A stretch of DNA of 64,000 nucleotides from Pampus argenteus (GCA_036937835.1 CM072864.1:20879501-20943500); one strand, 5' to 3'; positions 12,181-24,944 are shown, counted from the first letter of the stretch. Numbers and translations are program-made. Notes: generated by a model from the sequence alone, not told the origin.

Positions 12181-13458
12181 TATTAGTAGCTGGTAACAAT
12201 CATGGCCAATAACATCAGCTCATCTTACCCACTTCAAAAGCAGAAGCGAAGGGTGTCAACAAACTGTGTTCATCCATGAACGGTGCCAACAGAACCGTCC
12301 AGTGCGATTATTGAAACCAAAACAAACAAATACACACTCAACAGGTAACAGTCCTGTTGCAGAGAGCAGCAGTTCAACACTTTGATGTATCTGTTTTTGT
12401 GTTTATGAAATTTTAATAAAATTGGGAAAGCGAATTCCATACATATCTGTCTGAAGACAATACACAAAATACAATAAAAAGCATAGTGAATGCTTTTGTA
12501 TAGAAAGATATGAAGCAGTGTTACATGGTTATTTTTTTTCCTGGTTGTTATTCTCCACTATGTTGTATAAATTTAGGGTTGTGTGAAAAATAAAATCTGG
12601 CTTGTAATGATAATGTTTATATAGCAAGATAACAAAGTGGTTTCTGAGAAAAATAATCTCCAAAGATTAGAAAATATATGAAAAAGCAATGACGTCAACA
12701 AAGCAAGATAAAGATCAGAAGGAGATTAAGGTAAAGCAAAATAAAACAATAAAAACACCTGTAAAAAAAAAGAGATTAAAGGAGAAAGGGAGCGGTTATT
12801 CGCAGGAAAGGTTTAATATAAAACAGAGTTTCAAGAAGTGCTTCATTTTTATTATGACTTTCTCATCATTTTAAAAAAAAAAAATTCTCTTCTTCGTTTT
12901 ATCTCTGCACAAACCAAGTTGTCCAGACAAATCACTGCATATAGAAACAGCAACAGCAAAAAAAAACATAACAACATAGTTTCTCAACAAAAAGCACAAC
13001 AATGAAGACCAGAAATACAGACATAAACAGACAGTTATATATATAAAACATGTATCAACTGCTCAAAGTAAGAAATCTATACAAACTTTACATTTAAAAA
13101 AATCACAGACGTTCTGTTTGAGCAAAATGCTGACTATGAACATCCAAAAATAATACAGCCATCTTCTACATGACGTCTGTAAGCACTTTAACCAGCAGAT
13201 ACTCACTCTTTATATTATTTACTACCATTAAATGGGCAAGTTGACTAGTTTTGGATGTGATTGACAGTTTTAATGTTATTAATGTCTCATAGAATAATAG
13301 AATAAATCATAGAATAGAAAAATGTCCTTTTCTCTCACATGGAAAGTAAAAATATGAACTCCACACAGTCTATTGTTAGAAACACATTTAAGTAACTGTG
13401 GTAACTGAAAGTCATCAACAGTTGCTTAGCAACAGTGTTGAAGACCATAGATGAAGGT

Positions 13459-13497
<39 letters not shown>

Positions 13498-13560
13498 TTA
13501 ATTCATGAAATGTTGTTGTAATGTAGAGTCTTTCATCTCTGAATTACAGGTTTTAAAGCT
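12181..13560. other. AT-rich spacer with a CA microsatellite
   Basis: No gene is visible. Contents are A-rich tracts, a (CA)n run at 13459-13494, and otherwise unique-looking AT-rich sequence. Short frames rich in lysine arise from A-rich DNA only. Confidence 0.5.
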
Positions 13561-13688
13561 GCTTCACTTTGAGTGTTAATCAGGTGTGTGATTGTGTACA
13601 GTCTCCTGAGGAGTCAGCGCTGGGCCCCAATATAAGACGGTCAAAGACCTCTAGTGGTGTGTTTTGGTACTGCCTTAGATTAAACTAT

Positions 13689-14345
13689 TTAAAAACAACA
13701 CCACCACCTGATGTTGATGATGATGTTGTAGTAGTCATCTTCTACAACATCATCATCATATGACAACTGATGACATGGTTTATGCTTATAATGCACAAGT
13801 CCAGTGAGACGTTGTTGTATCATAGTAGACCTCAGATAGGTTTTAATCAGTTTGAGCTTAGAGAAGCTTCTTTCAGCAGCAGCCACTGTAACAGGAAAAG
13901 TTGCAGAGATTCTCAAAGTAGCCCACGTGTTGGGGTAAATTACTGCCAGCTTCTTCTAATGCAGGAATGTCAAAAGTTCCATATTTGTCATGTTGTTTGA
14001 TGGCATTTCTGTAGCAGGTCCTCTTCTCTTAGGTTGAGGAAATCAAGGAGCACACCAAAGATGTTATTCACCTCTCCAAGATTCTGAAACCTCTCATCAA
14101 GTGAAGAGATGGCAGTTATGCTCTAGCATTAATGACAGCCAGGGTTACAACTATAATATATAAAGGAGAGGGAAATTAATAGCATTTGGATTAATTATTA
14201 CAAGCAGGGAAAACATGAGCTAACCAGATGTCACAATGTAAACAAACGTAACATTATACCTCTGTCTTTGTCATGTTTTTCCTCCTCTTTTCTTTTTTTC
14301 CTTCCCTGGGCACCAGACAGTTTGGGACATTTTGATATGTTTTGA
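13689..14345 (-). mobile_element. Internally deleted hAT transposon (ZMYM/TTF-type) remnant
   Basis: On the minus strand, 13916 down to about 13790 encodes FPVTVAAAERSFSKLKLIK, the hAT dimerisation motif of the family annotated in vertebrates with TTF-type or ZMYM-like zinc fingers. About 400 bases upstream on the same strand (around 14345-14250), a basic segment with the words CPGKEKKRKEEEKH resembles the start of the same transposase. The central catalytic part is missing, and the surviving parts contain stops (for example near 13995-14000). It is a dead deletion derivative. Its dimerisation motif is of a different hAT type from the adjacent Myb-hAT gene. Confidence 0.7.
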
Positions 14346-15267
14346 GCTTATAGGCTTTGCTATACAGTTATAACACAGTGAAAATAATAACAACTACTTT
14401 TTAAGAATAGTGGAAATTGTATTTTTTTCTTCCCTACTTCTGGCGCCCCTGGATGGATGATACCCTTAGCATTTGCCTAAACGGCTCTGACCTGCATTAT
14501 ATGGTAGTTACGACCTGATTATATATAGTTTGCTGCGAGTCACTGCCAGCATACCATAAATGCTACCTATAGAAACCCGAGGACCTTAATTAAAAAGTTA
14601 TATAAGTTTGAACAGGGCATATAGCACCGCAACATGTAGCCTGAACCCACCAATGATTTCCTAAACAGGTTAATTTAGTTAAAACGACTCTCATACTAAA
14701 CTATTGCTGTTCTTACACTAGAGTCAATACAACATCTACAGATGTTTGATAGTCTGAGGTTGTTTTTGGTATTAAAGTTAACTTCAGCGCGTCTGTGCCG
14801 CAGCAGCCGTCGTTGGTTGTCGTAGTAGTGGTAGCCTTTTTGTTCTTGAACACGCCTTACATTGTCAGTCCCGGGCATTTTTTTTGTTGGTACAATAACA
14901 CGAATTCAATTGTTTATTAATTTTAATAATTAATACACATTTAATTCAATACACGTCACTCATGTTAGCATGTATTTAAGAAATTAGCGTCTGTTTTAGC
15001 TAGTGTTTCACTGCTAGCTGGCGTCTGTCTCTGGAGGGATGTCGCGCGGGTGAGTGCGCGAGACAAACCGTTCCTGGATGTTAACGTTATGGAAGCCATT
15101 TGGTGGAAAAGTGTGTTTGTGCTGTGCTCAAAGTATAACTGTCTCACAGGCAGCTACAGTTATCATTTAAATGTAACCGCCGTTGTAGTTGTAAATCAAG
15201 TGGTCGCCTGTGTCTGCGGTGTGTGACATAGTTGATGACCGTTGCTCTGTTGTGCTTCGGTAGAGAG
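14346..15267 (+). promoter_or_regulatory. Presumed upstream/promoter region of the Myb-hAT gene
   Basis: No exon was found. The last 300 bases before the start codon are richer in GC and CpG than the preceding DNA, which fits a promoter, but no specific element can be named with confidence. Confidence 0.3.
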
Positions 15268-18200
15268 ATGGAGAAGCTGGATCCAGCTGTATTCCAGCAG
15301 CAGTTGCACAATCTCAAGTTTAGGTAGGGATTTTTGTGTTTTTCACTGTTGTTATTGGGGCTAAACAGTCACATCAAAATGATCTCTGATAACACCTATT
15401 ATTCACCTATTAAAAAAAGGGCGAAACGTGGGCAGGCTTGTTGCATTTGCGACATCCGCCGCAGGAGGTGCTCTACTTTCTGAAGCACCCAACAGTCACA
15501 ACGTCTTCTCAAGTGTGTGCAGCATTGTTTACTAGCAGAGCTAATCTGAAGTTACAACCAAGTTGAAATGTAAGTTTAGTTTCTCTCTCAATTTTGTATA
15601 ATTACTCGTAATGACTGTGCCCTGAGAGCTACGCTGTGTACTGTTAAGATATGTATCTTAACACTTTATATTTATGTCGAGGTAGCTGGTTTGCAGCAGC
15701 TAGCTTAGCCACTGTTAGCTATTATCCCAGCTTCTCTGGCAGTTAGCTCACTGCTGTGGAGCAGCACATCATGCATGCTAATTGAAAAAGGAGTGAAAGG
15801 AGTGAAATACAGACTTTGTACACACGCAAACTGATATGTTAACTTTGCAATAATCTAGTTATATTTTGTTTATATAACTTATGTTTAACATGTACGGCAG
15901 ATATCTTGGCTGTTTACAAAACTGTTAAAATGTGCAACTTTGGTCCTCATGTTTGGTCCTCAGGAAAGTGTCAACTGCTGTCCAATTTGTAACGAGTAAT
16001 AGATAAATGCTGGTTTAAAAAAATATTAATTTTAATATGATAATAGAAAGTAATAGATTTACAGTGAAAACTATTCATACAAATGGAGCATTTAAACATA
16101 CTCAATCCAAAGGGACATTTTGTTTGTTTTTTTTGTTTAAGGGAATAGCTAACAGTGAGGTTCAGATATACACATATCTGAACATTGTTTACACTATATT
16201 AAAAAATAGCAAAAACTCAACAGCACCATTATAAAGGCGATATCAATCATATATTCAGTGTCCATTGTGCGTTCTGAGATGTCTAATCTCTCACTAGCGA
16301 GTATTCTCACTGTCAGTGTGTGTTTGCAGCATGGAAGAAGAGGCTGACAGTAGTCTGTGCATTGACATGGACTCGGACACAGCAGATAAAAAAGATGGTG
16401 TCAAGTGTCAAGTGAAATGGACTGAGGAAGAGGTGAGCGAAAAGAAGACTTTCAGTTACAACACACTCATCTGATGATATTGTCCTGAACAACTCACTAT
16501 CATTTAATGAGTTTTTACTGTAGTGTCAATGACTAAAATGTATTTCTGTATGTAATGCAATGTTGCAAAGAATACATTTATTCCAAAACCTGAAAGCTCA
16601 AAAGTCAGTCTGAATTTATTTCCTCCTGTGTGCAGGATGAAAATCTCAAAATCCTGATCAGCAACTTTGGGAAAAAAGATTGGAAAACTATTGCCAGTTT
16701 TTTACCTGTAAGTCCTCATCTCTGTGTGTTGTTCTGCCATCTGGTAGATAATTGTGTACACAATGCATTATATAAATCCTAACAAATGTAAATGGGCTAT
16801 CTATATTGTGTCTGTCATGTTGTTAAAATAGGCACATTTCTGATTACAAACCAATCTCTCTATGCTGACTTATTTTAATTTTTGAAAATGCAACAACCTG
16901 TCATTGAATTTTAAGAAGTGTAGTTAAAGATTTTTCATTTTGCTATAACAGGGGCGGACAGAATTCCAATGTATGCACCGCTGGAAAAGCTACCTGGATC
17001 CTGATTTAATCAAGGGCTTCTGGACCAAAAAGGAAGACGAAAAGGTGGAAAAATTACAGAGAATTTGATACAGACTTGTCTGCATTACTGGTTTGTTTTG
17101 CTTAATATTATCCTCACTTTGTATTTTTTGTATTCACATGCATTTCCTCCGGACAGATAATAGAGCTGGTGGGCAAGTTTGGCACCAGACACTGGACTTT
17201 GATTTCTCAGCAACTGAAGGGACGGCTAGGGAAACAGTGTCGTGAGCGTTGGCACAATCACCTCAACCCACTGATCAAAAAGAGTGCCTGGACCAACGAA
17301 GAAAATCTTATCATTTACAAAGCTCATTCCCTTCTGGGAAACCGGTGGGCTGAGATTGCTAAGCTGCTTCCTGGGAGGTGGGTCGGTTAGCAGTGATTGA
17401 TTAGTTGAAATTTAGAGGAGGCAAATACATTATTTGCTTATTCTTAACCTAAGGGGATGAACTTTACATCCTTTTTAACCAGGGATCACACAGACACTTA
17501 AGAATACATTTTATATTCCTCATGCAGGTCGGACAACAATGTGAAGAACCACTGGAACACCACTATCAAACGTAAAGCAGAGTTAGGCATGTTCAAAGAC
17601 TACGCTGACAGCATTTCCATTGATATTCAACAGTTTGTGGAAGGAGAGGTACAAAACCTATTGACTTCAGCATGTTGTTAGCAGTTTTTACTGATTTCCA
17701 CTATTTTCACAGGTTTTCTTATAAGTGATTTCCCCCAAAATTAAAAAAAAATGGTCAGTAGATTAGATTTTGACATCATTGTGGAGAAGTAACATAAAAT
17801 ATTTGTTACAGTTTGGTTACAGTTTAATGCTATAAATCTACTTGCCTCACATTATGAATTCAGTGTTGATAAAGTATAACATACTACAACATGGTAATAA
17901 TTTTGAGGGCCGCTGACTAGATTAAGTATGAAAGAAAAATAAAACTTGGTGTGTTATTTGTAATATTATGCAGTGCTGACACTATTGTGGATTCACATAT
18001 GTTTTCTTACAGGTGGACTTCAAGTGTGATGTTGTATTAGACACTGAACCAGTAAATCCTGAATTGGTAAGCTTGCTATGACAAAAATAATACTATTACC
18101 ATAATTTTTAATTAGAGGTGGTTTTGAATGCGTTTGTTAAAGAAAGATTTCTTCCACGATTCTCTCTTTGCTTTGTTGCAGGTCAGGCCTGAGCAAGAGG

Positions 18201-21103
18201 AGAAAGAGAAGCAGCAGAAGGAATATAAGAAAGTCAAGCAGAAGACGTCCGTCCTGTCTCCGCAGGCTTTGGTGGCAAGAGGGGAGGTTTACTCACGCAG
18301 TCCCTCCTTACCCTCTAGTTTGAGTTCCAGTCCCAGCTCCAGCTCAGGCACTGTACCATCAGCTGCTCCAGTGGACCAGAAAAGGTTTGCTGATGCAGCA
18401 CTGAGGATGATCGCAGAGGACATGTTGCCACTCAGGTGACTTGTAGTGCTTATGGCTATTACAGTGTCCTTGTTGGGTTGTTTTCCCAATTCAACCAAAG
18501 TTTGGTAATTCTCAAATCAGAGAAATCCTCTCATGAGTCTCCCTGCCCCAGATGATGTCATGTGTTATAGCAACTAACTTTTTGTGTATTTATTGAGTCA
18601 GTGCACTGCACTGCACTGCCTACCACTTGTTGAGATAAACAGCCATCGCACAATCATTTGAAAATGTACAATGCTGATGTATCTTGTCTTTCCATACAGT
18701 TTTGTTGAAGGAGCAGGCTTCAGGTCGTTCATGAGTACCATCAGCCCCGAACACAACAAGCTGTCCCAGCGTGTCATAGGCCTGCAGCTTTATGACGATG
18801 TGGAGAGAACCATCAAGCCTCAGCTTATCCGTGACCTCAAAGCATGTCTTGCCACAACTAAAGACGGTGAGAGCGCCATTCATGTCACCTTTGACCTCTG
18901 GGCAGGTGACCAATCTCATCCAGTTGAAGAGCCCATCGTCATTGTGCAGCTTCACTTTGTCAGTGATTCCTGGCAGATCCGCCGTCCTGTCGTGGCCTTC
19001 CGTCACCTCAGCCACAAAAACCTGAACACGGCAGTGGCCAGAGAGCTTGAAGGCGTGCTGCTGAGCTACGGCATCTTTCCTCGCAGTATTGGCTACGTCC
19101 TCACCAATCAGGCCAAAGAAGCCCTCGCTGCAAACAACTTGTTCTGCGACTACAAGATCATGTGTTCATCTAATAGGGGAGAACCAGATGGAGATGAGAT
19201 AGTGGCATTTCTGTCAGACCAAATGTCTGAAACAGAGTTCCCCTTTTCAGAAATGCAAATTGGGACTAGGACCACCTGTGTAGCCAAAACACTACAGCTG
19301 GTGATCAAGGAAGCACTGAAGAACTCCAGGGTAGTGGAGAACCTGCTCTCTCAAGTCCACAATGTGGTGGCTTTCTTTAGGAAAAGTGCCTACTGGAGCG
19401 AGGTAGGAGAAACATATTAAAACATAGTTTGTAAATATGTTTTTTACTGGGTTATATTATTTTTGCAAGGCACATGAACCTTTTTTCAGCCATATCAGCA
19501 GTGAAGTATAGATCTAATTGATTTTACATCCAATGATGTAAGCCGCGGCACTAGGGTGTTGAATTTTAATTGTTTTTTAAAAATCAAAATGTGTTGAGGT
19601 GATGATCCTTGTTGCTGTGAGTTTATGAATCACTTATATTTGACCATTTCATATCATTTTATTGTTTAGGTTTTGTTGAAGGAGTGCAGCGTGTCCCTAT
19701 GCCCGTCTTCCAGTAATTGCCGCTGGAACTCACTGATGGTGTCTTTGCATCGTATGGTGCAGGAGTCCACCTGGAGCGCCATCATGACCCTCCTGGCCCA
19801 GGCTCGCATAGAGGCTAACGACACAGCCAGTACCCCACCTCGGGTCATGGTCAGGAGGGAGCAAGTGATTGACATCCTGGGTCTCCTTGAGCCCTTTCAG
19901 GAGGCCTTGCAGGTAAAGATCAAAATGATAATTACAGGGTTATACAGAGATCATATTTAGGAATTTCCAAATTTGTCTATATTTCTTTTTGGCAATTACT
20001 TAAAAAAATAAGGATTAGAGACTTATATTTATTTGTGAACCCTTCAAAAACTATTGTATACATGTATGAAAATACTGCATTTGTAATATGGGTATTATCA
20101 GTAGAAGATTATGTGAGTACATTTCCTTTTTGCCTCTTCTACCTCAGGTCCTGCAAGGAAACGGTGTGACCATCTCATTCATCATACCCTCACTCATTGA
20201 CCTGGATAAGACTTTGGAGAGCTGCGTCACCAACTACGCCCACTTCAGTAAGGCCCTGCGCACAGGTCTACACACTCACTTCCAGTCCTTGATTCACCAA
20301 GAAGACCTGATACTATCTGCTGTACTGGACCCCAGGATCAAACTGAAGGTACTATATTTGGACAGTCTTTGGTGTTTTGCATGTTTAGCAGCATTGATAT
20401 AATTTTTGTAAAGCTCTTTATGTATATTGAGTACATCAAAGGAAAAAAACTACATTTCATACCTATTTACACTTTCTTTCACTTGAACCTTTTTTTCCAG
20501 CCGTTCTGTGATGCCATTACGGAGGACCAGACAGATTTCCTCAAGCCTCCATCAAAGTATCAGGCTCGCACCATTGTGGAAGCTGCATTGGGCACTATGG
20601 AAGCCTCAGCCTCTCCCTCTGTGGAGGCAGAGGAAGACCAGACAAGCAAGGAGTTGGAAAAGGAGCAGGACGGTGAAGAGGAAAGCCAAGCCAACACACT
20701 GATAGAGGCGTCTGTTGGAAGCTCAGATGACAACAACTGTGACGGAGTCAGCAGGAACAATCTCAAGCGCAAGTCTATCTTCAACTTCCTCCAACCGCCC
20801 GCAAAGACCTTGAAGACGTCAGAGCTTGATGTATACCTGTCAGAACCGCTGTGGGAAAGCAACTCTGTTCTGTACTGGAAATCTGCCTTTCGGTTCCCCC
20901 ATCTCCAGGGTATCGCTAAGAAGCTGCTGGCAGCACCGGCCACCTCGGGGGGCTTCGATCGACTCTGTCCGATGGCAGCTTGTATTGTAAAAGCCAAGAG
21001 GAACCGCTTGCCACCTCACACCACAGAGAGACTACTTCTATACAAAAACTCTTTAAAGACAAAGACAGTTAAAAAGCACAGTGGGGTCACTAAACACCGA
21101 TAG
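15268..21103 (+). CDS. Myb (R1R2R3)-hAT transposase fusion protein
   Basis: Predicted 907-aa nuclear DNA-binding protein, probably a transposase-derived transcription factor. Exons: 15268-15323, 16330-16432, 16636-16707, 16952-17044, 17157-17377, 17528-17648, 18013-18066, 18182-18435, 18700-19402, 19670-19912, 20148-20348, 20501-21103; all junctions are GT-AG and in phase. Residues 48-195 are three Myb repeats with all nine tryptophans (W49, 69, 88, 101, 121, 140, 153, 172, 191) and the words GRLGKQCRERWHNHLNP and GNRWAEIAKLLPGR, closest to B-Myb (MYBL2). A Lys/Glu-rich and Ser-rich linker (241-300) leads to a hAT transposase body: FDLW (Asp390), a CVAK segment, NCRWNS (577-578) and a C-terminal hAT dimerisation region (about 825-890). 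The BED zinc finger usual in hAT proteins is absent and Myb repeats take its place. Second and third catalytic positions look altered (LTNQ; FDR for SER). No terminal inverted repeats were seen. The identity of each half is firm; function is inferred. Confidence 0.88.
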
Positions 21104-22130
21104 GTCAAGTGCCAGTAGTGTCTGATTATTCTGTCTTCCACACTTTGCATTAAACAGAAATAGAAAGTATATTGTAATATATTTAGAATGAGGGCAGCGC
21201 ATGCAACATATATCATCATAGAGCTGCTGTCATTTCTCTGTGGGCTCAGGAAAACTGCAAGAGTTCAGAGTAAAAGGCGGCTTGAGATGTTGTTTTTCTT
21301 AAGCTGATTCAGGAAAAATCAAAGTAACTGTGGTTAAAATCTACGAGTAGGATTTGCAATTTTCTGACTCTGCATATTGTACTGTTGGCTGTATTAAAAC
21401 AAAGACCCTGCAGCAGACCGCATTGTACACCTCTAACTTTATACTCCACTGAAAAGTCATTAATATAAATTTGAACAGCGTTGCTCTTAACACAGAAAGT
21501 GGATTGTTACTGGTGGACTATTTTTGCAGGTAAATCACAGTGAGTGCCAGAAACTGCAATGTAAAGATACATGTTTTCTTTTCACACATGGTAATTTATT
21601 TGTTCTTATGCTGTACACCACATGCAAACTGTGCGTTGGGTCACTTGGCAGTAAATTGAACACAAACACTTTCAGCTTTTTGTAATAGCAGTGTTTATTT
21701 TAGAAGTTTTTTACAGTTATGTCTATATTTTTAATTGGTCCATGATGGTGCCACAATGAATGTTTTTTTTTTTTTTCAAGACCATTGATGATGATTTAGA
21801 AATAATTTTTGCTCTTAAATTAATTATGTCAATTGAGGTTGATAAAAAGGTCATTCTGCATCTTAATTTGAGATTAATCGAAAGGAAGGCTTGTAGAGAA
21901 ACTTAAGTTCATATTGAATGACGGCTTCATTGCAGTGATGATTGTTCATATTTGCAGCATCTAATAAGGGGTTGTATTTAAACAGCTTAGTATTACCCTC
22001 TTCAGAAAACAGATTTCAGCTGTTTTATTTGAAAGGGACTTCTAATGCCTGTACATTTAATGGAATAAACCTCTTGTGTCTTAACATGGAAATATACATA
22101 AAATGTACTTGTATATTTAAGAATAAAGAT
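21104..22130 (+). other. 3' untranslated region of the Myb-hAT gene (approximate)
   Basis: No coding content follows the stop codon. The DNA is AT-rich. An AATAAA at 22122-22127 is a possible cleavage signal, and an earlier variant (ATTAAA near 21150) could also be used. Confidence 0.4.
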
Positions 22131-22341
22131 ATTTTTCCCAACAGTTTTCTGTATTTGTGGTCTATTTTATGTATACGAGTCTGATGCTGCGTTTTTTAAC
22201 AGAACAATCTGTGTTAGAATATAACTAATAACATAGATGAAAAGAAACAATTATTTATTATTATTATTATTACCTTTTAGTTGTCGTCAGTGATTGGCTG
22301 GAAAGACCTCTACGTCAGACGAAAACAATGCGTCAGCTTGT

Positions 22342-22349
22342 ACTTCCGG
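22342..22349 (+). promoter_or_regulatory. ETS-type site (ACTTCCGG) upstream of nsun5
   Basis: A perfect ACTTCCGG lies about 210 bases before the nsun5 start codon, in a locally CpG-containing stretch. Such ETS-family sites are typical of housekeeping promoters. Function here is inferred. Confidence 0.45.
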
Positions 22350-22556
22350 TGTTACGACCCTTTGCTTCACGCGCTGCCATGCGCATGTTGAAAATTAATG
22401 TTCCGGCTCGTTAAAAACCAAAAAAAAGAGGACAAATAACCCAAACAACCCGTTACAACAACAAGACGAGGAATGTGTCAGGCTAGTTGACAAAAGTAAA
22501 ACGTTGTTAAGGAGAAAAAGAAACTGTTGAGCTTATCCGGTAAGTAAACTGTCGCC

Positions 22557-24944
22557 ATGGCTCTGTACATGAAAGCCGCTGAGATCCTGGAGAAAGCCGA
22601 GAGGAAGCAGGGCGCTCTGAAAACTCTGGTTTACGACAGCAAATTTCCCAACATGAAGCAGCTGTTCGCTTTGGTTTGTGAGACGCAGAAATTTTCCGCC
22701 ATCCTGCAGGAGATCATCGAGTCCACCAAGCTGCTCAAACAGACCAGGCTGAAGATGCACCTGGCCAAGGTGTTGGTGTACGACCTGCTGATGGGCCAGG
22801 GGCTGAAGTGCGGCGGCTCCTGGAAGGCAGTCATGATGAAGCATCGCGCCAGGATGCAGGCGGTGCTTGCCCGCATGAAGGTGAAGCAGAAGGTCAGCAA
22901 GAATGAGGACCTGCTCCCGGCCGGCGTCCTGCAGCCCGCTGGGGACCAGCTTCCCAGATATGTGCGTGTGAACACCCTGAAGACCACCGTGGAAGACACT
23001 GTGGACTACCTGAAGAGGGATGGCTTTTCCTACCTGGGACAGGCCTCCAGCATGGATGACTTAACCCTGAAGAAGAAAGAGTTTGTGAAGGACCTACACC
23101 TGCCCGAGCTGCTGGTCTTCTCTCCTAAAACAGACTTCCATGACCACTTCCTGTACAAAGCCGGCCACATCATCCTGCAGGACAAAGCCAGCTGCCTCCC
23201 CGCCTATCTCCTCAACCCCCCACCTGGCTGCCATGTCATCGATGCCTGTGCCGCCCCCGGCAACAAAACCAGCCACCTGGCAGCCACCATGAAGAACAAA
23301 GGCAAGCTGTTTGCCTTCGATTTGGATGCCAAACGACTGAGCACCATGTCGACCCTCCTGCTCAGAGCAGGGGTCACCTGTCAGCAGCTAGCCAACATGG
23401 ACTTCCTGAAGGTGGACCCTGACAGTACGCAGTATAAAGATGTTGAGTATATCCTGCTGGATCCCTCCTGCAGTGGATCAGGTAGAGTACCCTGTAAACA
23501 TGTTGTTTAGATTACTGATCAGCTATACAGGTGCTCCGGGACCAGTGAATCTATGCAACATGTGACTATACGCTAGTTTCATAGCCACTTGTTGCATATG
23601 TTTGCCAGGACGTACACGTAGTCCACCCCGACTACACAAAAACTTCTGTCCATACGCTGTTATGTTTGTATTTATGTTGCTTTTTCTGTTGACATCTTGA
23701 CCACATTAAATTCCTCATACTTGGCGAATAAATTATGATGTCACCGCAACCTACTCTGATCAAGAGGTGAGCAGTTTTTGTTCTCGCTCAGAACTCAGAA
23801 GTATCTTAAATATGAGCGATGTGTTTTGAGCTCATTGATCTTCCTCAGGCAGCATTTAACTTTCTGCTCATCAGATGCTGTAATAAAAAAAAAAAAACTG
23901 TTTATCATCGTTGCATATTTACTCCATCTTGTGTCTACTTTCATCTTGTATTTAAGTCAAAGAACATCCCATTTAGCAACTGTGTGCTTATTACCATAAA
24001 AATGAGGATTAAGATGTAATGTCTATAATCTGTGTGGGATTCAGGTATGGTGTGTCTCCGGGACAGTGGCTCCTCTTCTGATCAGGAGAAGGATCAGGCT
24101 CGTTTAGCCTCCTTAGCGTCCTTCCAGCTGCGTTGCTTGAATCACGGACTCAGGTTCCCCCGCCTGAAGCGCCTGATCTACTCCACCTGCTCCATCCACA
24201 GCCAGGAGAACGAGGAGGTCATAACTGCCTGTCTGCAGCAGAACCCCGGCTTCAGGTAGCAGCAGTCCACTCGCATTAGATGAAAATAAACATAGAATTT
24301 AACTACTACTATGATTTGAATTTAATAGTTTATAATGGTATGTTTTTTTTCCCTTCAGACTGGTTTCTTTGCTGTCTGAGTGGCCTGAACGAGGCCTGGA
24401 GCCGCTCACTCAGTGTCTGCGCGCCAGCACCGCCAAGACCCGCACACACGGCTTCTTCGTGGCTCTGCTGGAGAAACATACTAATGCTGGGAAACTGATG
24501 CAGGAACCAGCTGTCCAGATCAGGTAAATACAGAGGGTGTCACTTAAAGTGAATCTTAATATACTGTATTTAAGTCCTGTTTGCTCTGGATAAGTATTTC
24601 CAAAGGATATTATAGCCTCAAACTGGCCCCATTTCACGGGCTGTATAATAATCGGTGGAGTGCCCCTTTAAGAGAAGCTTGTAATCTAGAAAAACAAATG
24701 TTTAATTTTGAAATTAGACGAGAAGGTTGACACTCACTGTTTGCTCTTTCACAGTGACTCACAAGTGACGCCATGCAGGCCACCTGCCTGTGAGAAGAGG
24801 CCTGCAGCTTCTCCAGAGGAGTCTGAAGCTTCAGAGGCTGAGGACAAACTGACGCCTGCTGCAGGACCGACTGACGGCACACCAGAGAAGAAGAAGAGGA
24901 GGAAGAGGAAGAAGAAGAAGAAGGCGGCAGCAACAGCAGAGTGA
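22557..24944 (+). CDS. nsun5: 28S rRNA (cytosine-C5)-methyltransferase NSUN5
   Basis: SAM-dependent RNA m5C methyltransferase of the NOL1/NOP2/SUN family; NSUN5 methylates a conserved cytosine in large-subunit rRNA and acts in the nucleolus. Exons: 22557-23481, 24045-24255, 24359-24523, 24755-24944, in phase, giving 496 aa. Motifs: SAM-binding motif DACAAPGNKT (from Asp229), motif IV DPSCSGSG with Cys305, and motif VI STCSIHSQENE with Cys357. The two cysteines match the release and catalytic pair of the family. The first exon is long (308 codons) and carries the N-terminal helical region and most of the Rossmann fold. The C-terminus is a fish-style acidic then Lys/Arg-rich tail (KKKRRKRKKKKK), longer than in human NSUN5 (about 429 aa) and a likely nucleolar signal. 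The ATG has a good context (GTCGCCATGG). Confidence 0.95.

Noticed and set aside
15420..15560. GC-richer stretch in the first intron of the Myb-hAT gene as a possible extra exon
   Set aside because: It contains a stop in each likely frame and the exon 1 to exon 2 junction is already in phase without it.
18620..19015. 131-codon minus-strand frame opposite hAT exon 9
   Set aside because: Same reason: antisense shadow of a coding exon.
20560..20997. 145-codon minus-strand frame opposite the last Myb-hAT exon
   Set aside because: It is a mirror frame of a well-supported coding exon, with no recognisable protein content.
22533..22999. Minus-strand frames opposite nsun5 exon 1
   Set aside because: The + strand encodes an intact methyltransferase with catalytic motifs; these are shadows.
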